Part shown: positions 1 to 10,231 of the stretch, in pieces | Numbering within the stretch: the first letter of the stretch is position 1 | Layout: every line of letters starts with the position of its first letter | DNA from: Gossypium raimondii | Taxonomy: Eukaryota > Streptophyta > Magnoliopsida > Malvales > Malvaceae | Length of the DNA stretch: 64,000 nt | Direction: 5' to 3' | Assembly (NCBI RefSeq): GCF_025698545.1 | Contig: NC_068571.1 | Location: 51,989,733 to 52,053,732 of the forward strand | Made by a program: the position numbers and the translations under genes | Notes under the pieces: model-generated | Databases searched by the model: none | What the model was told of the DNA's origin: nothing | The model's input: only the letters and a program-made list of their open reading frames with translations

Positions 1-525
1 CCTGTTACTACAGGACACTCAACTATGTCAACCTAATAGGAGTCTCAATAGAGTCGGGAGACAAAAGCTCAAAAGGGACACAGTTTCACTTGTTACTGCA
101 AAACACTCAACTTTGTCCACCTAACAGGAGTCTCTGTAGAGCCGGGGGACAAAACCTCAACCGGGGATATAGTTTCACCTGCTACTACATGACACACAAC
201 TCTGTTATCCTATCAGGAGTCTCCGTAGAGTCGGGAGACAAAACCTAGACAGCGACATGGTTTCACCTGTTACTACAAGACACTCGACTCTATCAACCTG
301 ACAGTATTCTCGGCAGAATCGGGAGACAAAACCTCCACCAAGGATATAGATTCAACTGTTACTACAAGACACTCAACTCTAGCATCCTGACAGGATTCTC
401 GACAGAGGCGGGAGACAAAACCTCGACCGAAGACATAGATTCACCTGTTACTACAAGATGCTCAACTGTGTCACCCTATCGGAGTCTAGGCAGAGTCGAA
501 ACAAAACCCCGACCAGAGACAGTAC
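1..525. repeat. Minisatellite, about six copies of an 88-89 bp unit
   Basis: Six imperfect head-to-tail units begin near 1, 89, 178, 266, 355 and 444. Each starts with a variant of CCTGTTACTACAAGACACTC and carries a GAGTCGGGAGACAAAACCTC-like core. The array is cut by the left edge of the window, so its true length is unknown. It lies immediately downstream of the splice donor of the minus-strand GH28 exon (608-1027), so it would sit in intron 1 of that gene if the rest of the gene exists to the left. No sustained reading frame crosses the units. Confidence 0.9.
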
Positions 526-607
526 TAGATTTGTAACCCTCAACAATACTTATCAGTTAATGAATTCAACAAAAAGATCGATTCAAAGGGTGAATAAAAA
601 CACCAAC

Positions 608-1027
608 CTGGATTCCAAGAATCTCAGCATCCTCAGCTAAGAACAGAGTCATATGACTAGTGAGGTTAAACGGCGCCGTAAGCCACTTCCCAGGCGGCAC
701 ATTGAGTTGCCCACCACCGCCTCTCTTCCCAAGCTTTGAGATCGCCAATACAGCCCTTTCAAACGCCGCCGTATTCAACGTCTTACCATCCCCAACACCG
801 CCGAAATCAGTCAAATTAAACGCAAAAGGCCGCATCTTTGGCATAGGCCGACTCAACCCGGTTTTTACCGAAACCGAAATCCCCGCCCCAATAATTTTCC
901 GCTGCCATATAAAAACCGAACCGAAAGCAACGATCCATAAGAGAATAAAGAGAGTTCGATATGAAGAAAGGAACGCCGCAACCAATCTCTTAAACTGAAA
1001 CCGCCCCACCGGCAACGTCTCCATCAT
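608..1027 (-). CDS. First exon of a GH28 pectin-lyase-fold (polygalacturonase-like) protein, partial
   Basis: This is 140 codons from the ATG at 1027 to a splice donor: the codons end at 608 and GT follows at 607-606. The start is METLP after a possible extra Met. A single hydrophobic segment at about residues 24-40 (FILLWIVAFGSVFIW) suggests a signal anchor. It is followed by the family N-terminal strand FNLTDFGGVGDGKTLNT and by LNVPPGKWLTAPFNLTSHM, both typical of plant GH28 proteins of the At1g19170/At3g62110 type. The catalytic Asp residues and the beta-helix would lie in later exons, which are not in this window. Members are Golgi or wall proteins thought to hydrolyse pectin. Either the gene continues beyond the left edge past the minisatellite, or it is truncated; the sequence cannot decide. 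It is divergent from the LHCA6 gene with about 2 kb between them. Confidence 0.85.
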
Positions 1028-2279
1028 TTTCGGGGTTTTTTATGGGCTCAAGAAGCGGATTTGGATTTGGAACATGGAAAAGAAGGATAATTTCGTATGA
1101 TTTGAGCTTAAAACGCAAAAGGGTGTATGTTTTTTGGGTGAAATGTTAATAATTATCATTGTTGCTGGTGAATTTCGTTGTTGAATTTCGTTAATAATAT
1201 ATTAAATTACTATGGGAAATAGAAAAGATAAGAGGGGACCTATGAAAAGGCCTTTGTACCCCAAAGGAAAAGGCATCTATGTAAGGATTTGTTTCACTCT
1301 GCCATTAACATGTTCGCTTAAAAGATTAAATTTTTCTTTATGGATTGAAAAAGGGGTGAAAAAAATGGTGAATTACTGCATAAAATGTTGGTTTTTGGTT
1401 TTGGGATTGTTCAACCAATTGAAGAACTGAAATTTGAGGTCTTTTTAAGGCAATCAGAAGCAAATGTAAATAATTTTATTTAGTTGGTGAATAGTTTATA
1501 GTTAAAGATTTATAATTTGTCCAGTTAATGAAGGGAATTTTTAAAAAAATTAAATCGGGTGAATTTTTTAAAATATATTTATGAAAAATTTCAAACCATA
1601 AAAATTGATCAATTATTTTTTGAAATAGTAAAATCGAGTTTTTATAAACTGTGGTGTTAAGCACAAGTTTCACTAAATGTGCTATTTTAAAAAAATATTA
1701 TTCTGGGTTTGAATTTAATTTTATAAAAATATATAAAATTTATAATAATATTTTCATTTTACAAAATATTAAAATTTTATTAATTTTCAACTGAATTTTT
1801 GTTAAATAAAAAATCCGAAAACATAAATCTTGAGCCAGAAAACAAAAACAAGATTTAACCGTTTAAATTAGAGAGTTCAATCATTTATAAGATTTTAAAA
1901 AATAAACTAATAATAATTTAAAAAGTGAAATATTAAAATAAAAATTGTTATATATAGGAAAATGAACTAAAACATAGAAAAGAACATTTTTTATTGTTTA
2001 AAAAACAAAAATTTAAAATATAAATTTAAGAAATTTTATTTTTCCCACTCCAACTAATTTCTATTTAATAATTATTTTTATTTTTATTTTTACCAAAGCT
2101 TAGTTTAGCATTACTTTTATAAAATATTTTTTGTCCTAAAATCATTTTTGAAAAATTCAAAAGTTTCTTATTTAACATTATATTTATCTTAAAAGTAAAT
2201 TTTATCTCCAAAGTATTTCTTAGAAAGAATGCTAAACTGAGCTTGGATTTAATAGGCTCATTGTCCTTACCCAAAACCA
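1028..2279. other. AT-rich intergenic DNA, divergent promoter space
   Basis: This is the left part of the 2 kb between two divergent genes (GH28 minus, LHCA6 plus). It holds AT-rich sequence with no frame resembling a known protein. Short open frames at 1212-1430 and 2065-2280 have low-complexity AT-driven composition and no start or splice context. Confidence 0.6.
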
Positions 2280-2288
2280 TTAACCAAA

Positions 2289-2819
2289 GGGTAAATTACA
2301 CCATTATTTACTAAACTATGAATAAATTTTCATTTTGGTCACTTAACTAAAAAAAGTTACAATTCAGTCATTGAACTATCTGGAAGTTTTTATTTAAGTC
2401 ATTGAACTATGCAAAAGCTTTTATTTAAGTTACTGGGATGCTAAGTGTTTTTTTTTAAAGTTCTACAATGAGCTCCAAATGACAATTCAGCAATTGGTAT
2501 GGTGGATTAGTACTCATTGGCGAGTAAAAGAACATACCTTAGATTCAATTTGATCCGATGGTCAGTGTTGGAGATCAAATAAAAAAATTGTTTAAATTTT
2601 GGTTCGTAGATTCGCGACGTCCAAATTTGTTTCATGAAAAAAAAACTAAATTATATAAGAGGAGGGGCAAGAGAGCTTTCAATTTGTGCAAGCAGTGTGA
2701 ATAGAGAAAGCCGGATAACATCAATTTTAACAATTTAGTGACTTAAATGAAAACTTTATAATGAAGTGACCAAAATGAAAACTTACCTATAATTTAGTGA
2801 TGAATGGTATAATTTGCCC
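2289..2819. mobile_element. MULE-type MITE, 531 bp, 9-bp target duplication
   Basis: Terminal inverted repeats run about 56 bp. The left end starts GGGTAAATTACACCATT and the right end, read in reverse complement, starts GGGCAAATTATACCATT; both continue to TTTTCATTTTGGTCACTT. A perfect 9-bp direct repeat TTAACCAAA flanks it at 2280-2288 and 2820-2828. No transposase frame is present. The 9-bp duplication and long TIRs point to a Mutator-like non-autonomous element. It ends only about 200 bp upstream of the LHCA6 start codon, so it may contribute to that promoter. Confidence 0.88.
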
Positions 2820-2854
2820 TTAACCAAAACAAAGTCACACAAACTTCCTATCTT

Positions 2855-2868
2855 TTTACACGTGTAAA
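2855..2868. promoter_or_regulatory. Palindromic ACACGTGT (G-box-like) element upstream of LHCA6
   Basis: TTTACACGTGTAAA is a perfect 14-bp palindrome with a central CACGTG, about 156 bp before the LHCA6 ATG. CACGTG cores bind bZIP and bHLH (PIF/HY5-type) factors, and G-boxes are common in light-regulated antenna promoters. A GATAAA (I-box-like) motif follows at about 2953. Function is inferred from motif and position only. Confidence 0.55.
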
Positions 2869-3023
2869 TCTACCATTGGCTGTCTTGTTGCCTTTTGTTC
2901 CACCTCTGACAATCTATCGTGAGTGTTTTTTCCCCCATATTTTCCTAACCAGATAAAGTAGCTCACTACTCATCTCTGTAAGAAACGCTTTTGCCCAAAA
3001 AAAAAAAAAAACCTCCATTGAAT

Positions 3024-5230
3024 ATGGCTTTATCCATGGCTTCCACTTCATTGTCAAGCTTCTCAATAATCAGGTAAACTCGAATCTTAATCCTTTTCAA
3101 GGTGTTAATGAATACCGACTTATTTTTCTAATAATTAGCTGGGTTTTTAAATAGGATTCAACCCGACAAATTATTTTCGAGAAAAGTTACGACATTGTTA
3201 CGAGGGGAAACTCGTACAAAAGCAACGAAAGGCGGAGTATCGAGTGTTTGTGAACCACTGCCTCCTGATAGACCTTTGTGGTTCCCTGGTAGTACACCTC
3301 CTGAATGGCTTGATGGCAGGTCATAATTATATATATATATATATATATTTGTTTCATCTCATTGTTCATATAGTAATTTCAATTCTAATTTTTTTTTTCA
3401 TTGTTGTAGCCTTCCTGGAGATTTTGGTTTCGATCCCCTTGGATTAGGTAAGCATTTTACTTTGTTGATTTGAGTATGGAAAATCTGAACTTCCGGTTTT
3501 CTTGATTTATAATCGGGAAGTTTATTTGAATTAAATCAGGTTGGTCGGTTAGATTGATTGAACTGGAAATTGAGTAGTGTATTGATCCAAAGAAAGATAT
3601 TGACTCAGTTAATTTGGGGAACGAAACAAACCGGTTGAACAGGGCAAAAAAAAGACAGTTGAATCGAATTTTTAATATTTTTATAATTTTTTAATGATTT
3701 ATTTAATCAAACTGGCTCTACTGGTTGGATTGGTTAGATTGATGAATCGGTGGCTTAACACCACTAATTCAGTTATAAAAACCTTGATAATTAGTAAAAG
3801 TCTAAACATCCTATCGAGAGAAGTTTAAGGGTGTTCAAACGGTCAATTTAATTATTATCTTAATTGAATTAACCAAAATTCTATAAACGTTTAATCATCA
3901 ATCAAATCAAAGTATACACAATCCTTAGATAGAAATTCTAAAACTCTTAATTATTAAGTGAACCAAAATAGTTCGATTTAATCAGTTAATTCGATTTTAA
4001 CCGATGCATATACACCCCTCGAAAAGTTTAGAAATTTCGTTTTGCGAAAGGTCAAATTAAAATTATAAAATAATTTAGAGGTTAAAGATATAATTTCTAT
4101 GTCAGAATTATTAATTTAAATTGAATTATATATTAACTCTTAAGAAAGGGCAAGATACAAATATTCTATTTAACTAAGGGTTAAAATAAATTGAAATTGA
4201 ATTATTAATTATGGGGAGAATACTAAAATTAATTCTAAAATTAAACTAGATTTTTTATATTATAGTATTTTAATAATTTTTTGAATTTTTAATTATATTT
4301 ATTTAAATCAATCAGATAAACTAGTGATATGGTTCTAAAAACATTGGGGCAACACTAGGGCCTAAAATGGAAAACTTTCCTTTTAAGCCTTTCAAAATTT
4401 ATAAATTTTAAATAAATATAATGTAAAATTGCACATTCAACCCAAGAATAATAAATTTATGATTTACCAGATACACTAAAATGGTATGTATTTCTGCTTA
4501 GAATATACTCTCATGGTGAAAACTGCTTTATCTCTAACAAAAATGATTACCAGGTTCCGATCCAGAAACCCTAAAATGGTTCGCACAAGCCGAACTAATG
4601 CACGCAAGGTGGGCAATGTTGGCCGTGGCGGGAATCCTCATACCCGAACTACTCGAATCCTTGGGCTTCATCGACAACTTCTCATGGTACGACGCCGGCT
4701 CTAAACAATACTTCGCCGACCCCACGACCTTGTTCGTGGTTCAAATGGCATTGATGGGATGGGTCGAAGGCCGAAGGTGGGCTGACATAATTAAGCCTGG
4801 GAGTGTCGACATTGAACCCAACCTTCCCAACAAGAAGAAACCCACTCCCGACGTTGGGTACCCTGGTGGGTTATGGTTTGATCCTTTGATGTGGGGAAGA
4901 GGGTCACCGGAACCGGTGATGGTGTTGAGGACTAAAGAGATAAAAAATGGCCGCCTTGCTATGTTGGCGTTTGTTGGATTTTGCTTCCAAGCTATATATA
5001 CCGGCGAAGGTCCGATTGAGAACTTGATGGCTCATATTGCTGACCCTGGTCACTGCAACGTTTTCTCGGTATTGCTCTTCTACATAACCTATTCAATTGA
5101 GTTAAACTCTAATGCAGTATATATATATATACACACAAATTTAATTTGCATTCATTCAAATTAGTTGAGCGGTGTAGGAACGATATATGACATTGCATGT
5201 TTGTGTTTGCAGGCTTTTACAACACATTGA
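3024..5230 (+). CDS. LHCA6: Photosystem I chlorophyll a/b-binding protein 6 (LHCA6)
   Basis: The five exons are 3024-3073, 3155-3319, 3410-3447, 4554-5068 and 5213-5230, giving 261 aa; all introns are GT-AG. Arabidopsis Lhca6 is about 270 aa. Residues 1 to about 45 are Ser/Thr/Arg-rich, like a chloroplast transit peptide. The mature part begins near [15 protein letters not shown] and holds [13 protein letters not shown], helix B residues [15 protein letters not shown], and helix A/C residues [18 protein letters not shown] with the Glu/Arg pairs and Asn/His that ligate chlorophyll. It ends [29 protein letters not shown]-type residues and [12 protein letters not shown] match the Lhca6 subtype rather than Lhca1-5. 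In Arabidopsis Lhca6 is a minor thylakoid antenna that links photosystem I to the NDH complex for cyclic electron flow. Intron 3 is 1.1 kb of AT-rich DNA; intron 2 holds an (AT)n tract near 3329-3349. Confidence 0.96.
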
Positions 5231-5590
5231 TGTTCAAGTGGTATTGCAGGGACTCGATCCAAAACTTTGGTAAATATTGTTCGGTCAAATTGCAGTTAAA
5301 TTATCTGTGGCTAAAAAGAATTTTTTATTCGTACTGTTCTATTTTCGTAGTTACGAAGCTTGAAACAGAGATGTTTGTTTGCGACAATCCCATCCGAAAT
5401 AGAAGTTAATTTCATGGTTTAATTTTGACCATAGTGTGTATACTTTTCAAACTTTCAAAATTAATCCTTTTAATTTTAATTTAAGAAAATGTAGTCATCT
5501 ACTTGTTTTGTATAAGAATAATAATAAAATTGATAATACTATTGATAAATTTTTGTAAATTTTAAATACGTGACATTTTAATATTAATTG
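5231..5590. other. LHCA6 3' flank
   Basis: This is probable 3' UTR followed by AT-rich sequence; several AATAAA-like motifs lie between 5510 and 5530. No other gene is seen. Confidence 0.4.
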
Positions 5591-6520
5591 TTGATGGGCG
5601 TCAAACCACCAAATATTAATTCCTAAAATAAATATAACAATAAATTGAAATATAAAGTAGTAGGGTCAAATCCATAGGGACTGAGTATCTAATTTCGCTT
5701 TTTCTTGTAACCAGATTCGTTGTCGTGGTCACAGTCTTTCCCACGACTTGTGCGTAGTAGTGCTAAAAAAAATAGGAGTTTTAAATTGATTAAGATAATA
5801 AAATAAGGAAATACAAAAAATAAATAAAATAAAATTATATTCGAAAATACAAAAACAAATTTTAAAAAATAAAACAAATGAATAAATAAAATATTTTTTA
5901 AGCTTAGCCTTAGCCTTGGTGTACTCCAATCTTGAATCGGTCCTTGAAATAGATTTTTCCTTCCAAGCGATAAGCTGGTTATAGCAATTGAGGATCCCTC
6001 AAACCGCCAACTCTTCCTCTCGTAGTCGATCCCGGTATCACCTGCAAATCGACCCTTGCCAAATTTCCAATCACGTGGCACGTGCCTGTAATTTAAGATT
6101 TCGATAGCCTTGGAATCTGAAAAGCCCAACTCGAATTAACAGTCTCAACCGTGTGGGTCGTTTAAATCCGATCAATATCTCCCTTGACAAAATCCAACTA
6201 GCTTTTTCCAATTAAAACCAATTTGTTCGCAGGATTTTGAATACAGCACTGTCGACTCAACTTCCCAACTGTACGCCAAACAATTCCAACCCAACGTGCA
6301 CTTTTTGAATTGACATCGAATCAACTTTTAAAGGACGAATTTGTACTATCTCATATACCGGAGAGATAGTGAATACCGAATTGCAAAGTATTTAGTGCAG
6401 GTTCTTATCTCACAATTTCTTTGTCAAGGTGATAACCGGGCTAAGGCTAAAAAGAGTTTAGTTAATCATGAAAAAAATCATGTTTTGAGAGTAGTTTTAT
6501 GGAATTGTGAAAGGTGGAAA
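5590..6520. repeat. Unclassified dispersed repeat, LTR-like in character
   Basis: Base composition changes from AT-rich to mixed between about 5590 and 6330. The segment TGATGGGCGTCAAACCACC, then AGTAGGGTCAAATCCATAGG, then GC-richer text (5940-6330), resembles non-coding repeats I associate with plant LTR or TRIM-type elements. I could not find matching direct repeats at the two ends, so class and exact limits are uncertain. Treat it as a fossil repeat. Confidence 0.4.
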
Positions 6521-6754
6521 GGGAAAGGGCCTTGGAAGGAAATTAAACCAAAAAGTTAAAGAAAAAAATTTGAAAGAACAAAATATGTGTGACACAGGAA
6601 GGAAGAAAAAAAGAAAAAAAAAAGAATTTATTAAATGTGAAATGAAAAGTGTGTTCAATTGGTTGCAGCCACTAGGTAGTTATACATATTTTTAGTGCTA
6701 AAATTTAGTTAGATTTTTCCTAAATATTATCATTAAATAATTCTAAATATTATT

Positions 6755-8993
6755 TGTAACACCCCTTACCCGTATTCCTTAACAGAACAGAGTATGAGGC
6801 ATTACTAAATTTTAAAAAAATTCGACAGCATTTCTGCTTATTTTTACTTAAACCTCCTGCAAATTTTCAAACACAATTCAATATTTCAACCAAGATCAGT
6901 TGTATAATCATACACAATTTAACCATTAGTAACACCACAATTTAAACCAAACCATAATATATATATATATACATAGTTTCGCCATAATACATAAAGTCGT
7001 CTATACATGCCATATTTCCGGAATACTAGTTGCAAAATACCCAAACGATGATGATAGTGTGGATGATTGTCTGACTCCGTCCACGTTCCGGATTGATAGA
7101 TATCACTATAATCAAAGGGAAAATGAAAACAAATAAGCATATAGCTTAGTAAGTAAACATATGACAATTAAATAAATTTCTCACATAATTCCACCATAAA
7201 ACAATTTTAATCACAATTAAATCTATTGTTGTTCAATTTCCAGCAAACTGTTTTTCTGCGTCATGGTCACTAATTTATTTTTATTTGGAGCTACAGGGCT
7301 CCAAATTGAATTTCGTGAATTTTCCCCAAAACTAGATTCATATACCTTTCCACCATAAAATTTTTAGAATTTTTGATTAGGCCAATTAGTACAATTTATT
7401 CTTTAAATCTTCCCCTGTTTCACTGCCCGACAGTCCTGACCTCCCCTTACAAAAATTCACATAACTCTCTGTAAAAGTTTCAAACAATGTTCTCGTTTGT
7501 TTCTATTAAAAATAGACTAAAAAAGGAATCCAGGCATATAGATTTCAAGCCATAATTTTTTTTGTAGAATGTTTGGTGATTTTCCAAAGTTGGAACAGGG
7601 GATTTCGAAATCAATCCAGCCCTGTCTCAGTAAAATTCAAATATCTCCAAAAATACAACTCTTTTGCTTGCTCTATTTCTTTCATATGAAAATAGACTCA
7701 TTCAGCTTCAATTTCATATATTATTTAACCTCTAATTCATTTTCCACCATTTATGGTGATTTTTCATAGTTGCCCAACTGCTGCCATTCAAAACAGTTTT
7801 GCATTCAAATTGTCTCTTTTTGTATTTTTGATTTTCCTCCCATCTTATACATGGCTTGATTAAGTATCAAACCCACTATTCCTCCCATAAACTTGTCCAC
7901 CACATATATGAATATTTACCTTCCCAATTTACTCGTTGAACACTCGGAATGTTAACCGTTATCGGTGGATTTCGCAGTTAGCAACCACCAATGAATCGGG
8001 GAATCAGCACACAGCAACCCCTTGGGGGAATCAGCACTTAGCAACCCCCTTCACATTTCAGATGCGGTGGAATCAGCACTTAGTAACCACCAATGAATAG
8101 GGGGATCAGCACTTAGCAACCCCTCGGGGGAATCAGCACTTAGCAACCCCCTTTCACATTTAAAATACGGTGGAATCAGCACTTAGCAACCACCAATGAA
8201 TCGGGGAATCAGCACACAGCAACCCCTTGGGGGAATCAGCACTTAGCAACCCCTTTATATGCAATATGCTTCGGCCTATTCCGAGTGTTCAACCAAAAAC
8301 CGTGTTTTGCAACCCCTTACCACCTTTCCCAATTTAACAACATTTTTAGAATCTTGCCAAACATTTATTTTATATTCAAATAAATCTCAACACAAATCAA
8401 ATAATATCAAAATAATACATTAAGTCACATGTTTACTTACCTCGGTGCAAAATATCGTAATTTTGCAATTCACTCCACTATCTTTTCTTTTCCTCATTTG
8501 AGATAATCTTCCCGTCTTTCTTGATTATTGAGCTTGGAAGCTTAAAAACCCTAACTATGGCTTCCCCCTTGCTGATTTCGTTCACCATGAAGAAGATGAG
8601 CACATTTTGCCATCTTTTTCCCTTTTTAATTCTTTTTATTACTAAATGATTAAAATGCCACATTTAAAAAAAAATCTATTTCACCCATTTCTTATGTCTA
8701 TTTTTGTCCATCAATTAACTAATGGTCTAATTACCATATAAGGACCCCCAATTTATAATTTCATAACAATTAGACACTTCTAACATGTAGAACTCAACTT
8801 TTTCACTTTTTACAATTTAGTCCTTTTGACTAAATTGAGTGCCCAAACGTCGAAATTTTCGAACGAAATTTTTTTACGAAATTTTTCCATAAAATTGTAG
8901 ACCATGAAAATATAATAATAATCATATTTTCTCTTGTCGGATTTGTGGTCCCGAAACCACTATTCCGACTAGACCCAGAATTGGGCTGTTACA
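6755..8993 (+). mobile_element. Gypsy-type solo LTR, 2239 bp, intact ends
   Basis: It starts TGTAACACCCCTTACCCGTA and ends GGGCTGTTACA, the TG...CA limits typical of a large cotton-type Gypsy LTR family. A perfect 5-bp target duplication TTATT flanks it (6750-6754 and 8994-8998). No internal retrotransposon domain or second LTR is present, so it is a solo LTR left by recombination between the two LTRs of a former element. It looks whole end to end. The perfect short duplication suggests a fairly recent event, but age cannot be measured from one LTR. It carries the hairpin array listed separately. Confidence 0.9.
7935..8293. repeat. Nested inverted-repeat array: nine hairpin units inside a 16-bp outer stem
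   Basis: Nine units share the loop AATCAGCACTTAGCAA or a close variant. Each is closed by its own complementary arms: GGTGG/CCACC (7964/7985, 8066/8087, 8169/8190), GGGG/CCCC (7998/8018, 8101/8120, 8203/8223) and GGGGG/CCCC(C) (8024/8045, 8126/8147, 8229/8250). The three arm types recur in the same order with a period of about 102 bp. The whole array is bracketed by a perfect 16-bp inverted repeat, GTTGAACACTCGGAAT at 7935-7950 and its complement at 8278-8293. It lies in the solo LTR. Confidence 0.88.
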
Positions 8994-10231
8994 TTATTAC
9001 TAAATAATTCAAAATTTTAAAATCAAATTTAAACTAGAATTTAAAAGAGTTGTAACATTATAAAAAAATCATTCAATCTTTATCCAGCCACTTAAAAAAA
9101 ATCCTCAACCCTTCAATCTTTATCCAATCGTCTTTGAATCTTCAATCTTTCAATCAAGCCCTCTTCTTTGTTTTTTTTGTTCCAATTTAGCCCCTTTTTT
9201 TTTGTAAAAGTTTCAATTCAGCACACCAATTTCATTCCTGATAAAAAATCTAAATTTAATAGCATTTTATTTAATAATTAGCAAAAAACAAATATATTAA
9301 AAATACGAATTTACCTTGCTACCAATTGTTTATTAAAAAATTAAAATATAATTGATAACATAGACTTGAGTTTAACAAAATTAATTAATAATGCTACCAA
9401 TAGGATTTTAAATTTTTAAAGTAGATACAATCACAATTACGAAAGAAATCATCTAATTAGCTAGAAAGAAAACCAACTCAATATAAACCATAATAGGTTA
9501 AAAATCGAAATATATTCAAACTTATACCATAATAAATCTATACAGTACCCACATATAGTAAAACTTAAGCCTAAATTAATTTAGAGTTTAGGGAAAAACT
9601 CACACATAATAATTAGATATAATAAGACTCGAACTTGGACACTCGAAGTCCGAGAACATTAGCTTTTAGTAATAGTATGAATGCTTCATTGACATACAAT
9701 TTTAAATATTATAAATTTCACTTAAAATAACCTGAAAATAACTCATATATAGCAGTTGGACATAATAAAATACTCCAGAAGCTTTTATTTTAGCATCACT
9801 ACCAAGGCCTCGTGGGTATTGGATTTTAATTTTTAGATTAAAATCCTGAAATTTTTTGAGAAGGACTAAATTTCAAGAATCCAAAAAGTACAAGGATTAT
9901 GGGAAGAATTAGACCTAATTTCAGTAACAGTGTATACGCCGTCACCTCCATTAATAGCTAAAAGCAGGCCACTGTTTCACCTATCATCGACCACCCTCGT
10001 CGTTGAAAACCGCCATGGAAATTCCCCTATGGTTAGAATTAAACCCAACTTACGAAACTGCATCATTTCAATCCCTCCACTCAATGCCATACCAAACTGT
10101 TACTATCCCCAAATTAAGCTAATGAGTACCAAACTACCCAAACAAAAATCACTTGCAGAAAACCACACCACCAGGAGACAGCTCTCTTCAATCACAGAGG
10201 CCAAGCACAGGCATTCCCCACCAATTCAGTA
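8994..10231. other. Intergenic DNA and PRK-type kinase upstream region
   Basis: AT-rich DNA to about 9850 with no recognisable gene. From about 9905 the base composition becomes more balanced (CCACC/CATCG-rich), which is probably the 5' UTR and proximal promoter of the receptor kinase whose ATG is at 10232. A small open frame at 9930-10232 reads into it but resembles nothing known. Confidence 0.5.

Noticed and set aside
1-525. Direct repeats at the left edge as a CRISPR or satellite array
   Set aside because: 88-89 bp units follow each other with no spacers; only six copies, so I call it a minisatellite.
1212-1430. 72-residue open frame downstream of the GH28 start
   Set aside because: Composition follows AT-rich background; no homology recognised and no splice partners.
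7935-8293. Regular repeats that look like a CRISPR array
   Set aside because: Units abut, there are no unique spacers of equal length, and the array lies inside a plant LTR.
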